From NCBI GenBank assembly GCA_934636105.1, contig CAKTZR010000015.1, forward strand, positions 1-64,000: a stretch of 64,000 nt of DNA. The letters run 5' to 3'. How positions within the stretch are numbered: position 1 is the first letter of the stretch; every line of letters begins with the position of its first letter. A program made the position numbers and the translations under genes. This stretch comes from an uncultured Clostridia bacterium. Lineage in GTDB: Bacteria; Bacillota; Clostridia; Christensenellales; Aristaeellaceae. Below are positions 49,580-59,753 of the stretch, piece after piece. Below the pieces are notes generated by a model that worked only from the letters and a program-made list of their open reading frames with translations, ran no database searches and had not been told where the DNA came from.

Positions 49580-50266
49580 ATGGAGAAAATGAAAGTCGTT
49601 GCCAGAATCCAAAGCGATTTTCCGCAGAAGTTCGGTATTCCGCGCCAAAGCGGCGTTGTGCCGGAAACGCGCGCGAAAATCGTCTTTGAAAAACCCTATC
49701 AAAACCCGGACGCCCTGCGCGGCCTTGAGGGCTTTTCGCATCTGTGGCTGATTTGGGGCTTTTCCGCCTGCGAGCGCGCGGATTGGTCGCCGACGGTGCG
49801 CCCGCCGAGGCTGGGCGGCAATACGCGCATGGGCGTGTTCGCCACGAGGTCGCCGTTCCGCCCCAATCCCATCGGGCTGTCTTCCGTGACGCTGGAGGAT
49901 GTGCAGCTGCACACCCCGGAGGGACCGATATTGATCGTCGGCGGCGCAGATTTAATGGATGGCACGCCGATTTATGACATTAAGCCCTATCTGCCGTATG
50001 CCGACTGCCACCCGGAAGCGACGGGTGGGTTTGCGGAGGAAAAGAAGAATTATGCGCTGGCGGTCGATTTTCCGCCGGAGCTGGAAGCGCAGATTGAGCC
50101 GGAGCACCGCTCGGCGCTGCGCGGCGTGCTGGCACACGATCCAAGGCCGTCGTATCAAAGCGACCCGGAGCGGGTATACGGCGTGGCGTTCGCGGGGAAG
50201 AATGTCAAATTTACCGTCGAAGACGGTGTGCTGACGGTGCGGAAAATCGAAACGTTAGGGAAATAA
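49580..50266 (+). CDS. trmO: tRNA (N6-threonylcarbamoyl-A37) N6-methyltransferase
   Basis: A 228-residue TrmO/TsaA-family enzyme with a small SAM-dependent beta-barrel fold. It methylates t6A37 in certain tRNAs to fine-tune decoding. Family blocks: ARIQSDFPQKFGIPRQSG, LEGFSHLWLIWGF, and TRSPFRPNPIGLSSV, followed by GADLMDGTPIYDIKPYLPYAD. ATG 49580 is preceded only by GGTGAT; an ATG three codons later has GGAG too close. Between the GntR gene and trmO a GTTGGGGC/GCCCCAAC hairpin (49551-49563 region) could act as a terminator-like separator. Confidence 0.93.
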   Translation: MEKMKVVARIQSDFPQKFGIPRQSGVVPETRAKIVFEKPYQNPDALRGLEGFSHLWLIWGFSACERADWSPTVRPPRLGGNTRMGVFATRSPFRPNPIGLSSVTLEDVQLHTPEGPILIVGGADLMDGTPIYDIKPYLPYADCHPEATGGFAEEKKNYALAVDFPPELEAQIEPEHRSALRGVLAHDPRPSYQSDPERVYGVAFAGKNVKFTVEDGVLTVRKIETLGK

Positions 50267-50267
50267 G

Positions 50268-50313
50268 AAAAAGCTCAGGCTTTCCGATTATTGAGGAAAC
50301 GCTTGAGCTTTTT
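50268..50313. terminator. Bidirectional terminator after trmO
   Basis: AAAAAGCTCA (50268-50277) pairs with TGAGCTTTTT (50304-50313), with inner GGCTTTCC/GGAAACGC pairing. It serves trmO and, from the other side, the MBL hydrolase gene. Confidence 0.85.
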
Positions 50314-50363
50314 ATGCGGTTGTAGGGGCGCGCATTGCGCGTCCGTGAGTTTGAGGCGGAGCC

Positions 50364-51134
50364 TCAATCGTTCCCTTCGTCCTTCAGCAAATCTTTGAGT
50401 TTCTGATCCGGCGCGGAGGTTTCATCCTCGGGCAGATGCAGGTCGATATGGTCGCCGGGCTGTTCGAGCGCGACGACGCGGGTCTGCGGCGTTTCTCCGG
50501 TGACGGCAAAGCGCAGCGCGACGTCCGGCCGGCCCTGAAAATGCATCGGGATGAAGAACTTGGGCTTGACGGTCATGATGAAATAGCCCGCGCCTGCATC
50601 GTACATACTGCCCTGTCGGGGATCGACGGGGAAAAACGCCACGTCGATTTTCTGCTTGGGGATCGGCGCGACGCAGTCATAAAACGCACGCTCGGCCGCT
50701 TCGATCTCCGTCACGGAGGATTCGTCGCGCCAATGCCATAAGTTCAGATCGCCCGCATGGAACAGGGTGATCCCCGCAAAGTTGACATAGAACGAAACGC
50801 CCTCGTCCGTCGAGCCATAGGCGTGCACCTTCAGCGCGCCGAAGGTGCGCTCATCGCCGGGGGACATGCGCACGCCGCGATAGGGCTGCGGCACATCGAA
50901 GCCGAGCACATAGGTCGCCGTCTCGCCGCACAGCTCGTAGATCGTCGGGGAAAAGTGGTCATCGTGATGATGGCTGACGAACACATACAGCTTTTCAAAT
51001 GCCGAAAGCGTCTCTTTGCCCGGCAGGGCGCGGCGGTCCGGGCCGGTCTCGCTGGCGTCAAAGAGCAGACCGGTATCGCCCAGCGATACGAGGAATCCGC
51101 TTCCCCCTAAATATTCAATGGCGATATCCTTCAT
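50364..51134 (-). CDS. Metallo-beta-lactamase-fold hydrolase (UlaG-like)
   Basis: A 256-residue MBL-fold protein. The metal site starts with SHHHDDHF (His55-His60), and FHAGDLNLWHW supplies the bridging Asp. Another His lies in PMHFQG. The group (COG2220, UlaG-like) contains lactonases and other hydrolases of sugar phosphates and phosphodiesters; the substrate here is open. ATG 51134 follows GGGAG. Own promoter upstream, convergent with trmO. Confidence 0.85.
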   Translation of the reverse strand: MKDIAIEYLGGSGFLVSLGDTGLLFDASETGPDRRALPGKETLSAFEKLYVFVSHHHDDHFSPTIYELCGETATYVLGFDVPQPYRGVRMSPGDERTFGALKVHAYGSTDEGVSFYVNFAGITLFHAGDLNLWHWRDESSVTEIEAAERAFYDCVAPIPKQKIDVAFFPVDPRQGSMYDAGAGYFIMTVKPKFFIPMHFQGRPDVALRFAVTGETPQTRVVALEQPGDHIDLHLPEDETSAPDQKLKDLLKDEGND

Positions 51135-51169
51135 ATCGATGCGCTCCCTTCTGATGTTTCACTCCTTCC

Positions 51170-51197
51170 ATTGTATCCAATTTTTTCCACTTGTCAA
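51170..51197 (-). promoter_or_regulatory. Promoter of the MBL-fold hydrolase gene
   Basis: Minus strand TTGACA (51197-51192), 16-nt spacer, TACAAT (51175-51170). Confidence 0.7.
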
Positions 51198-51290
51198 TCT
51201 TTTTTGCCTTTCTTTCTCCACTGATACTCCATTAAACCGATGAAAATGATTGAAAACGGGAATTTACGCACCACTTTCTGTCAAAATCCG

Positions 51291-52832
<1,542 letters not shown>

Positions 52833-52848
52833 AAAACTCCTATTTTAC

Positions 52849-52885
52849 AAAAAAATCCGCCTTCGGCTGCTGCGGCCAAAGACGG
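52849..52885 (-). terminator. Attenuator directly upstream of the ABC-F gene
   Basis: On the minus strand CCGTCTTTGGC (52885-52875) pairs over all 11 positions (with G-U pairs) with GCCGAAGGCGG (52867-52857), loop CGCAGCA, followed by A and seven T. It ends 17 nt before the start codon and so lies inside the leader of the gene it controls. Confidence 0.85.
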
Positions 52886-52971
52886 AAACCCTACGCAAAC
52901 AACGCACACAGAAAAAGCGTGCAAAAAATCGAAACCGCGCGTCTTGATTTCCGTTCAGCCGGACAGCCGAA
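52862..52971 (-). promoter_or_regulatory. Candidate antiterminator pairing in the ABC-F leader
   Basis: Leader bases TTCGGCTG (52971-52964) are an exact complement of CAGCCGAA (52869-52862) in the terminator's right arm and loop. Pairing would open the terminator. The same leader bases can instead form a local hairpin (TTCGGC with GCTGAA). Confidence 0.5.
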
Positions 52972-53017
52972 CCAAGCCCGCGAAACCGCGCGCTTGGGTT
53001 GTCTTTCAAAACAGAAA

Positions 53018-53029
53018 TCACTTGCGCAT
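53018..53029 (-). CDS. Leader peptide M-R-K of the ABC-F gene
   Basis: ATG CGC AAG TGA starts about 35 nt after the promoter's -10 and has GGGGTGA about 10 nt upstream. A three-codon open frame in front of a hairpin-rich leader is typical of ribosome-stalling control of antibiotic-resistance genes. Not proven to be translated; a longer GTG frame overlaps it. Confidence 0.45.
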   Translation of the reverse strand: MRK

Positions 53030-53063
53030 GCTCCGATGCTCACCCCTTTCAAAAATCCTTTTC

Positions 53064-53092
53064 AGCATAGCACCAAGCTTGAAATTTGTCAA
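53064..53092 (-). promoter_or_regulatory. Promoter of the ABC-F gene
   Basis: Minus strand TTGACA (53092-53087), 17-nt spacer, TATGCT (53069-53064). The message would carry an untranslated leader of about 225 nt. Confidence 0.8.
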
Positions 53093-53145
53093 GCAAATTG
53101 TGCCCTTTGCCAAGCTGACCGCGCCGAGATTTGGCGCATTTAACG

Positions 53146-53174
53146 TTGACACCTTTTTGTATTCCTCGTATAAT
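53146..53174 (+). promoter_or_regulatory. Promoter of the marR-ABC exporter operon
   Basis: TTGACA (53146-53151), 17-nt spacer, TATAAT (53169-53174), a consensus sigma-A promoter. The divergent ABC-F promoter is 55 bp away. A MarR operator would be expected here, but I see no convincing palindrome. Confidence 0.85.
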
Positions 53175-53205
53175 AGCTCACAGTGTTAGCAAAAGGAGGG
53201 ATTCT

Positions 53206-53709
53206 GTGACGGAAAACGCTGCGCTGACGGAGGAAACGGTTCATACCCTGGCGGAGGAAATGGCCCGTCTGCTGGATGAGCATCCGCGTGAAGCGCGGGA
53301 CAACCGCTTCAGCGCGAGCATGTGCGGCGAAATGGCCGTCATGCGACTTCTGCACAGCGGCACAAGCAAAAAGATGACGGCGGGGGAGCTGAGCAGCAGG
53401 CTGAGCATGACCACCTCGCGCATCGCCGCCGTGCTGGGCAGTCTGGAAAGAAAAGGGCTGCTGGAGCGCGAAAACGACGAAATCGACCGCCGCCGCGTGC
53501 TTGTGTCGCTGACGCAGGCGGGCGACGCGCTCTGCGAAAAGCGGAGACAGCATTTTATGAAAAAAATCGAGGTCATGCTGAATATGATGGGCAGCGACGC
53601 GCAGGAATTTGTGCGCCTGCTCGGGCGGACGTTCGAGATTACGGCGTCCGACGCGTTCAGACAGTGTGACGATATCATCGATGAAGATAAGGAGGACTTC
53701 CATGGCTGA
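53206..53709 (+). CDS. MarR-family regulator
   Basis: A 167-residue winged-helix repressor. The HTH and wing lie at about residues 58-105 (KMTAGELSSRLSMTTSRIAAVLGSLERKGLLERENDEIDRRRVLVSLT), with dimerisation helices on both sides. GTG 53206 lies 6 nt after AAAGGAGGG; an earlier in-frame start would fall upstream of the promoter. It overlaps the first exporter gene by 8 nt, so it probably represses its own operon and is released by the exported compound. Confidence 0.9.
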   Translation: MTENAALTEETVHTLAEEMARLLDEHPREARDNRFSASMCGEMAVMRLLHSGTSKKMTAGELSSRLSMTTSRIAAVLGSLERKGLLERENDEIDRRRVLVSLTQAGDALCEKRRQHFMKKIEVMLNMMGSDAQEFVRLLGRTFEITASDAFRQCDDIIDEDKEDFHG

Positions 53710-55504
53710 AACCAAACAAACCGGCGGGAAAAAGCACATCACCGGCGCGCGTCTGGCGAAAGAATTGAAACAGTATAAAAAAGACACGTTCCTCTCGCCG
53801 ATGTACACGATGTTTTGCGTCGTGCTCGAAATTCTGATTCCGTATCTCACCGCGTCCATCATCGACAAGGGCATCGCCGTGGGCAACATGGCGCATGTGG
53901 CGAAAATCGGTTCGCTGATGGCCGTGATGGCGATTCTGGCGATGTTCTGCGGCGTTCGCGCGGGCGTGCACAGCGCGCGTGCGAGCACGGGCCTGGCCGC
54001 CAACCTGCGCGAGGCGATGTTCGGGCGCATTCAGGAATATTCCTTCTCCAACATCGACAAGTTCTCCACCGCGGGCCTTGTCACGCGCCTGACCACCGAC
54101 GTCACCAACATCCAGAACGCGTTCCAGATGCTGCTGATGATCTGCACGCGTTCCCCCGTGACGCTGATCGTCGCGCTGTTTATGGCGTTTTCCATCAACG
54201 CGAAGCTTTCGCTCGTGTTTCTGGTTGCGATTGCGTTCCTGGGCGCGGTGATTGTGTTCCTCATCCCCAAGGCGATGAAGTATTTCAGGCAGATGTTCCG
54301 CAAATACGACGCGGTGAACGGCGTGGTCAAGGAAAACGTCGGCGCGATCCGCGTGGTGAAGGCGTTTGTCCGCGAGGATTATGAGGATGAAAAGTTCTCC
54401 GGCGCGGCGAACGACCTGTTCAAAAACTCCATCTCCGCCGAGCGTATCATCTCCTTCTCCATGCCGGGCATGCAGCTGACCGTGTACGCCTGTATTCTGC
54501 TCATCAGCTGGTTCGGCGCGAAGATGATCGTTAATCAGACCGGCCTGACCACGGGCGAGCTGACCAGCCTGCTCTCCTACGTCATGAACATTCTGATGAG
54601 CCTGATGATGCTCTCCATGGTCTTCGTCATGGTTACGCAGTCCGCCGCGGCGGCGCAGCGCATCGAGGAAGTGCTGGAGGAGCAGCCGGATATCACCAGC
54701 CCGGAAAACGCGGTCAAGACCGTGAAGGACGGCTCCATCGATTTCAATCATGTGACGTTCGCTTATCAGCAGCGCAGCGGCAAGCCGGTGCTCAGCGATG
54801 TCGATCTGCACATCCATTCCGGCGAGACCATCGGCATCATGGGCGGCACCGGTTCGTCCAAGTCGAGCCTCGTCAACCTGATTTCCCGCCTGTACGATGT
54901 GACGGCGGGCGAGGTGCGCGTCGGCGGCGTGGACGTTCGCCAATATGACGTGGAAAGCCTGCGCGACGCGGTTTCCGTCGTGCTGCAAAACAACGTGCTG
55001 TTCTCCGGCACGATTTACGATAACCTCCGCTGGGGCGACAAAAACGCGACCGACGAACAGTGCCGGGAGGCCTGCCGTCTGGCCTGCGCGGATGAATTTA
55101 TCGAGCGCTTCCCGGAAAAATACGACACTCGCATCGAGCGCGGCGGCACGAATGTTTCCGGCGGCCAGAAACAGCGCCTGTGCATTGCCCGCGCGCTGCT
55201 CAAGAAGCCGAAGGTACTCATTCTGGATGACTCCACCAGCGCCGTCGATACCGCGACGGACGCCAAGATTCGCGAAGCCATGCGCACCCACATCCCCGGC
55301 ACGACCAAGATCATCATCGCCCAGCGCATTTCCTCCATTCAGGATGCGGACCGCGTGCTCGTGCTGGACAATGGCCGCGTGAATGCGTTTGATACCCCGG
55401 AGAACCTGCTGAAGACCAACGCGATCTATCAGGAGGTCTACAACAGCCAGATCGGCAACGGCGGCGGCGACTTCGACGAGGCCGCCATGAAGGGAGGCGA
55501 CTGA
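53702..55504 (+). CDS. ABC exporter subunit with degenerate catalytic site (second heterodimer, partner 1)
   Basis: A 600-residue half-transporter: six helices in about residues 30-320, NBD about 350-590. Walker A GGTGSSKSS is slightly unusual (Ser before the Lys), the signature is VSGGQKQR, and Walker B reads LILDDSTSAVD, with Asp in place of the catalytic Glu. ATG 53702 follows AAGGAGG. Pairs with the next gene. MarR control suggests a multidrug exporter; substrate unknown. Confidence 0.92.
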   Translation: MAETKQTGGKKHITGARLAKELKQYKKDTFLSPMYTMFCVVLEILIPYLTASIIDKGIAVGNMAHVAKIGSLMAVMAILAMFCGVRAGVHSARASTGLAANLREAMFGRIQEYSFSNIDKFSTAGLVTRLTTDVTNIQNAFQMLLMICTRSPVTLIVALFMAFSINAKLSLVFLVAIAFLGAVIVFLIPKAMKYFRQMFRKYDAVNGVVKENVGAIRVVKAFVREDYEDEKFSGAANDLFKNSISAERIISFSMPGMQLTVYACILLISWFGAKMIVNQTGLTTGELTSLLSYVMNILMSLMMLSMVFVMVTQSAAAAQRIEEVLEEQPDITSPENAVKTVKDGSIDFNHVTFAYQQRSGKPVLSDVDLHIHSGETIGIMGGTGSSKSSLVNLISRLYDVTAGEVRVGGVDVRQYDVESLRDAVSVVLQNNVLFSGTIYDNLRWGDKNATDEQCREACRLACADEFIERFPEKYDTRIERGGTNVSGGQKQRLCIARALLKKPKVLILDDSTSAVDTATDAKIREAMRTHIPGTTKIIIAQRISSIQDADRVLVLDNGRVNAFDTPENLLKTNAIYQEVYNSQIGNGGGDFDEAAMKGGD

Positions 55505-55506
55505 CT

Positions 55507-57408
55507 ATGATGGGACGCAACAGAAACGCCGGAAAGCCCGGCGCAAAGAACCCCGGCAAGACGTTTAAGCGCATCTTCGCCGAGATCATGAGCCAGTATA
55601 AGATTCACTGCATCGCGGTCGTCATCTGCCTGCTGGTCAGCGCCGTAGCCAACGTCTACGGCACGATGTTCATGCAGCGCCTGATCGACGATTACATCAC
55701 CCCGATGATGGGCCAGCCGAATCCGGATTTCGGTCCGATGGGGCGGGCGGTGCTCACCGTGGCGGCGGTTTACATCCTCGGCGCGTTCAGCGCGTGGCTG
55801 TATAATTACCTGATGATCTTCGTTTCGCAGGGCACACTGAAAAATCTGCGCATCAAGCTCTTTTCCAAGATGGAGCGCCTGCCGATCAAGTATTTCGACA
55901 CGCATGCCCACGGCGATATCATGAGCGTCTATACCAACGATATCGACACCATGCGCCAGATGATCTCCCAGTCCATGCCGCAGCTCATTTCCAGCGTCAT
56001 CACGATTGTGAGCATCGTCGTCTCGATGGTGATCCTCAACGTGCCGCTGCTGATTATCACGCTGTTCATGGTCGCCACGACGATGACGATTTCCATGAAG
56101 CGCGTCAAGAACGCGGGCCGCTTCTTCGTGCAGCAGCAGATCGACCTGGGCAAGGTCAACGGCTACATCGAGGAAATGATGGACGGCCAGAAGGTCGTCA
56201 AGGTCTTCTGCCACGAGGAAGAAAACTTTGAGGGATTCAAGAAGCTGAACAACGCGCTGCGCGACAGCGCATACAGCGCCAACCGCATCGCCAACACCAT
56301 CATGCCGCTGACGATGGCGATGGGCAATTTGAGCTATGTGCTCTGCGCGGTGGTCGGCGGCCTGCTGGCCACGAGCGGCTATCTGGGATTGACCATCGGC
56401 ACGCTGGTTTCCTTCCTGACCCTCAACAAGAGCTTTAACCAGCCGATCAATCAGGTCTCCCAGCAGAGCAACTCCATCATCATGGCGCTGGCGGGCGCGG
56501 AGCGCGTCTTTGAGCTGCTGGATGAAACGCCCGAGGTGGACGACGGCTATGTGAACCTCGTCAACGCGAAGAAGGACGAAAACGGCGCGCTCACCGAGTG
56601 CAAAGAACGCACCGGCCTGTGGGCGTGGAAATACACCCACAAGGACACGGGCGAAACCGAGTATCGCGAGCTGAAGGGCGATATCGTGATGGATAACGTC
56701 GATTTCGGCTACAACGACGATAAGATGGTCCTCCACGATATCAAGCTCTACGCCACGCCGGGCCAGAAGATCGCCTTCGTCGGCTCCACAGGCGCGGGCA
56801 AGACGACCATCACCAACCTGATTAATCGTTTCTACGACATTCAGGATGGCAAAATCCGCTACGACGGCATCAATATCAACAAGATCAAGAAATCCGACCT
56901 GCGCCGCTCGCTGGGCGTCGTGCTTCAGGATACGCATCTGTTCACCGGAACGGTCATGGAAAATATCCGTTACGGCCGACTGGACGCGACGGATGAGGAG
57001 TGCATCGAGGCCGCGAAGCTCGCCAACGCGGACGGCTTCATCACTCGCCTGCCGGACGGCTACAACACCATGCTCAAGGGCGACGGCGGTAACCTTTCGC
57101 AGGGCCAGCGCCAGCTGCTCGCCATTGCGCGCGCGGCGGTTGCCGATCCGCCCGTGCTGATTCTCGACGAAGCGACCAGCTCCATCGATACCCGCACCGA
57201 AGCCCTCGTGCAGGCCGGCATGGATTCCCTGATGAAGGGCCGCACCACGTTTGTCATCGCGCACCGCCTTTCCACCGTGCGCAACAGCGACTGCATCATG
57301 GTGCTTGAACAGGGCCGCATCATCGAGCGCGGCACGCACGACGAGCTGATTGCCCAGCACGGCAAGTATTATCAGCTCTATACCGGCGATTTCGAGGAGA
57401 ACGACTGA
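55507..57408 (+). CDS. ABC exporter subunit with canonical catalytic Glu (second heterodimer, partner 2)
   Basis: A 633-residue half-transporter: membrane domain about residues 30-335, NBD about 385-630. Walker A GSTGAGKTT, signature LSQGQRQ, Walker B LILDEATSSIDT, switch His in IAHRLST. A 40-residue charged insert (KKDENGALTECKERTGLWAW...) lies between membrane domain and NBD. Starts 2 nt after the previous stop. A strong terminator follows. Confidence 0.93.
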   Translation: MMGRNRNAGKPGAKNPGKTFKRIFAEIMSQYKIHCIAVVICLLVSAVANVYGTMFMQRLIDDYITPMMGQPNPDFGPMGRAVLTVAAVYILGAFSAWLYNYLMIFVSQGTLKNLRIKLFSKMERLPIKYFDTHAHGDIMSVYTNDIDTMRQMISQSMPQLISSVITIVSIVVSMVILNVPLLIITLFMVATTMTISMKRVKNAGRFFVQQQIDLGKVNGYIEEMMDGQKVVKVFCHEEENFEGFKKLNNALRDSAYSANRIANTIMPLTMAMGNLSYVLCAVVGGLLATSGYLGLTIGTLVSFLTLNKSFNQPINQVSQQSNSIIMALAGAERVFELLDETPEVDDGYVNLVNAKKDENGALTECKERTGLWAWKYTHKDTGETEYRELKGDIVMDNVDFGYNDDKMVLHDIKLYATPGQKIAFVGSTGAGKTTITNLINRFYDIQDGKIRYDGININKIKKSDLRRSLGVVLQDTHLFTGTVMENIRYGRLDATDEECIEAAKLANADGFITRLPDGYNTMLKGDGGNLSQGQRQLLAIARAAVADPPVLILDEATSSIDTRTEALVQAGMDSLMKGRTTFVIAHRLSTVRNSDCIMVLEQGRIIERGTHDELIAQHGKYYQLYTGDFEEND

Positions 57409-57414
57409 TTTCAT

Positions 57415-57444
57415 CCCTCGTGTGAAAACACGGGGGATTTTTTT
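57415..57444 (+). terminator. Terminator of the second ABC exporter operon
   Basis: CCCTCGTGT pairs with ACACGGGGG across a GAAA loop, followed by ATTTTTTT. Confidence 0.9.
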
Positions 57445-57461
57445 CGTCATCCGGGATAAAT

Positions 57462-57492
57462 TTGACAGCTTCATGCGTTTCTATGGTATAAT
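57462..57492 (+). promoter_or_regulatory. Promoter of the FHA-ftsW-PBP operon
   Basis: TTGACA (57462-57467), 19-nt spacer, TATAAT (57487-57492). The long spacer is offset by an extended -10 (TGGTATAAT). Confidence 0.7.
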
Positions 57493-57552
57493 CGGAGGGA
57501 AGATTTTTCCGCCGAGGCCCCCTGCCCGGCGGCAGGCAGGAGGCTGGCACGG

Positions 57553-58215
57553 GTGAATCAGGCATGGTATCAGGTGGCGTCCATGGGCTTCGGTTATATC
57601 AGCGCGGCGATCATCGCGCTGATTGTGCTGCTGGCCTTCAAAAAATATGTCAGGGACCGCGCACTCTGGCGGCGGGTGAAAAAGAATCTGCCGCAGGCAG
57701 GCGCGGCGGGGCGCTTTATCGTGCTTTCGGCGGGCAGCAGACGGCTTCCGGCCGGGACGGAACTTCGCGTGCCGTTTGAAGGGACGCTCGGCGGCTCGAT
57801 GAGCTGCGACGTGTGCGTGCCGTATAAAAGGGTGCATATGCGTTCGGCCTTCTTCTGGGTCGAGGGCGAGGAGCTGCACCTTGTGCCGCTGCATAAGGAC
57901 GGATTTCTGGCCGATGAAACGCCGATTGAGCCGGGCGACGAAGCCGTGATGCGCGACGGCGCGATTCTGCGCGTCGGCGAATTGAAGCTGGTGCTGCGGA
58001 TGTATGACCGCGGCGAGCTGGCGGACGGCGCGGACGAGCCGTATGTCACCCGCGCCCGCCGAAGCAAGGCCGGGCAGGGACGCGGCGACGGTTTGGGCGC
58101 GCCCACGCGCGGGGCAATCCGCAGGGAAAAGAAAAAATGGAATCGGGGCGAAGCGGACGAGAAAAAGAGAGTGTCCGCCGCACAGAAGAAGGAAAAGAAG
58201 GACAAGCGGAGGTGA
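57553..58215 (+). CDS. Membrane-anchored FHA-like domain protein
   Basis: A 220-residue protein with one N-terminal helix (about residues 12-29) and a beta-rich domain at about 50-155. That domain has the layout of a forkhead-associated fold (GTLGGSMSCDVCVPYKRVHMRSAFFWVEGEELHLVPL, then GFLADETPIEPGDEAVMRDGAILRVGELKLVL), though the classic Gly-Arg/Ser-x-x-His motif is only partly kept. The C-terminal 60 residues are Lys/Arg-rich. FHA proteins beside FtsW and PBP genes usually respond to Ser/Thr kinase signalling in wall synthesis. GTG 57553 follows GGAGG by about 11 nt. Confidence 0.8.
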   Translation: MNQAWYQVASMGFGYISAAIIALIVLLAFKKYVRDRALWRRVKKNLPQAGAAGRFIVLSAGSRRLPAGTELRVPFEGTLGGSMSCDVCVPYKRVHMRSAFFWVEGEELHLVPLHKDGFLADETPIEPGDEAVMRDGAILRVGELKLVLRMYDRGELADGADEPYVTRARRSKAGQGRGDGLGAPTRGAIRREKKKWNRGEADEKKRVSAAQKKEKKDKRR

Positions 58216-58219
58216 CGGC

Positions 58220-59728
58220 ATGGCCCGCGGCAAAATCGATACGGATAAGCGGGAGGACGAAACGGCCGTTTACAAGCCCGCAAAAAAGCCCAAGGCCGTT
58301 GTGAAAGAGGAGCCGGAGACGGAAAAGCCGGTTCGGCTCAAGCCTGAACGGACCAAGACAAGCCGATTGAAGCCCGAAGACAAAAAGCCGGAGCGCAAAG
58401 CGCCCAAGCGCTATGAGCCGGAGAGCAGCGACCGGGCGAAAAAAGAACGGGCGCGCATCGCCAAGGACAGGCGGCGCGCCATCAGCCGCGCGGGCGACGC
58501 AACCGTGACGCTCATCGCGCTGCTGACGATGGCGTTTGAGGTGCTGGGGCTGCTGCTCTGCGCGGTTCGAACGGAGGGCACGCTGGACATACAGGCGGTA
58601 AAGCTCTGCGCGATGATGGCGTCGCTGGGGCTTTTGAGCACGCTGGTGCTGCCGCGCTTTCTGCCGATGGATGCGCTGGTGATGGCGCTGACCAATTTTC
58701 TCTGCGGCGTGGGCGTCGTGGTGCTTTACACCGTTTCGCCGGATCGCGGCGCCAGACAGGCCGTGTTTTATGCGCTGGGGCTGGCCGTGATGCTGGTGAT
58801 GAGCGAAATCGTCTTTCACGTACATCATTTCCGGGGGCTGACGCTGCTGGGCATGGTGCTGGGTATCGGCGCGCTGATTTTACCGCTGGCTTTCGGTCAG
58901 TGGAACAACGGCGCGAAAAACTGGGTGGAAGTGCCGCTGCTCGGCTCGTTTCAGCCCAGCGAAATTGTGAAGCTTTCGGTGGTGCTGGCGCTGGCGTATT
59001 TTTTCAGCGCGCACCGCACCGTTTGGCAGATGATGCCTGCGCTGGTGTTCGCGGCGGCGTGCCTGCTGTTGCTGATGATGCAGCGCGATCTCGGCACGGC
59101 GCTGATTTATTATTTGACGACGCTGGTTCTGTTTTATGTCGCCTGCGGCAACGTACCGCTGACGATTGTCGGCCTGGGCGGCGGCGTGGGCGCGGCGGTG
59201 CTGGGCTACCAAATGTTTGCGCATGTAAAGGTGCGCGTGGCGATGTGGCGCAACCCGTGGAGCGATCCGACGGACAAGGGTTATCAGATCATTCAGGCGC
59301 TGCTGGCCATTGGTTCCGGCGGGTTGTTCGGCGTGGGGCTTGGACAGGGCACGCCGGAGAAGATTCCCGCTTATTACAACGATTTCATCTTTGCCGTGGT
59401 CTGCGAGCAGCTGGGGCAGGTGTTCGGCGTGCTGCTGCTGGCGGTCTATGTGCTGCTGATTCTGCGCGGGGTGACGGTGGTTGCCCGCGCGCGGCGCTCG
59501 TTTGAGATGCTGCTGGGCTGCGGCGTGCTGACCATGCTGGGCATTCAGACGTTCATGATCGTCGCGGGCGTCATCAAGATGATCCCGCTGACGGGCGTGA
59601 CCATGCCGTTCCTCAGCTACGGCGGTTCGTCGCTGCTCTCGTGCATGGCGATGATCGGCATTCTGCACGGGGCGAGCGCGAGGGCGCAGGAGAATCTGGA
59701 AGAAGATATTCTGTGCGTGAAGGGGTGA
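58220..59728 (+). CDS. FtsW/RodA/SpoVE-family peptidoglycan glycosyltransferase
   Basis: A 502-residue SEDS protein that polymerises lipid II glycan. An unusual soluble Lys/Glu/Pro-rich tail (about residues 1-90) precedes about ten helices. Family motifs: KNWVEVPLLGSFQPSEIVKL, MQRDLGTALIYY, AMWRNPWSDPTDKGYQIIQALLAIGSGGLFG, and ITLVGVTMPFLSYGGSSLL-type block near the end. ATG 58220 follows GGAGG. Pairs functionally with the PBP encoded next. Whether it serves division, elongation or sporulation cannot be told. Confidence 0.93.
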   Translation: MARGKIDTDKREDETAVYKPAKKPKAVVKEEPETEKPVRLKPERTKTSRLKPEDKKPERKAPKRYEPESSDRAKKERARIAKDRRRAISRAGDATVTLIALLTMAFEVLGLLLCAVRTEGTLDIQAVKLCAMMASLGLLSTLVLPRFLPMDALVMALTNFLCGVGVVVLYTVSPDRGARQAVFYALGLAVMLVMSEIVFHVHHFRGLTLLGMVLGIGALILPLAFGQWNNGAKNWVEVPLLGSFQPSEIVKLSVVLALAYFFSAHRTVWQMMPALVFAAACLLLLMMQRDLGTALIYYLTTLVLFYVACGNVPLTIVGLGGGVGAAVLGYQMFAHVKVRVAMWRNPWSDPTDKGYQIIQALLAIGSGGLFGVGLGQGTPEKIPAYYNDFIFAVVCEQLGQVFGVLLLAVYVLLILRGVTVVARARRSFEMLLGCGVLTMLGIQTFMIVAGVIKMIPLTGVTMPFLSYGGSSLLSCMAMIGILHGASARAQENLEEDILCVKG

Positions 59729-59753
59729 TCTTATCAAAGTTATCAAGCGGCGC

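Noticed and set aside
53018..53045. Longer GTG-started leader peptide overlapping the M-R-K frame
   Set aside because: Its GTG lies inside the Shine-Dalgarno sequence itself, so initiation there is unlikely.
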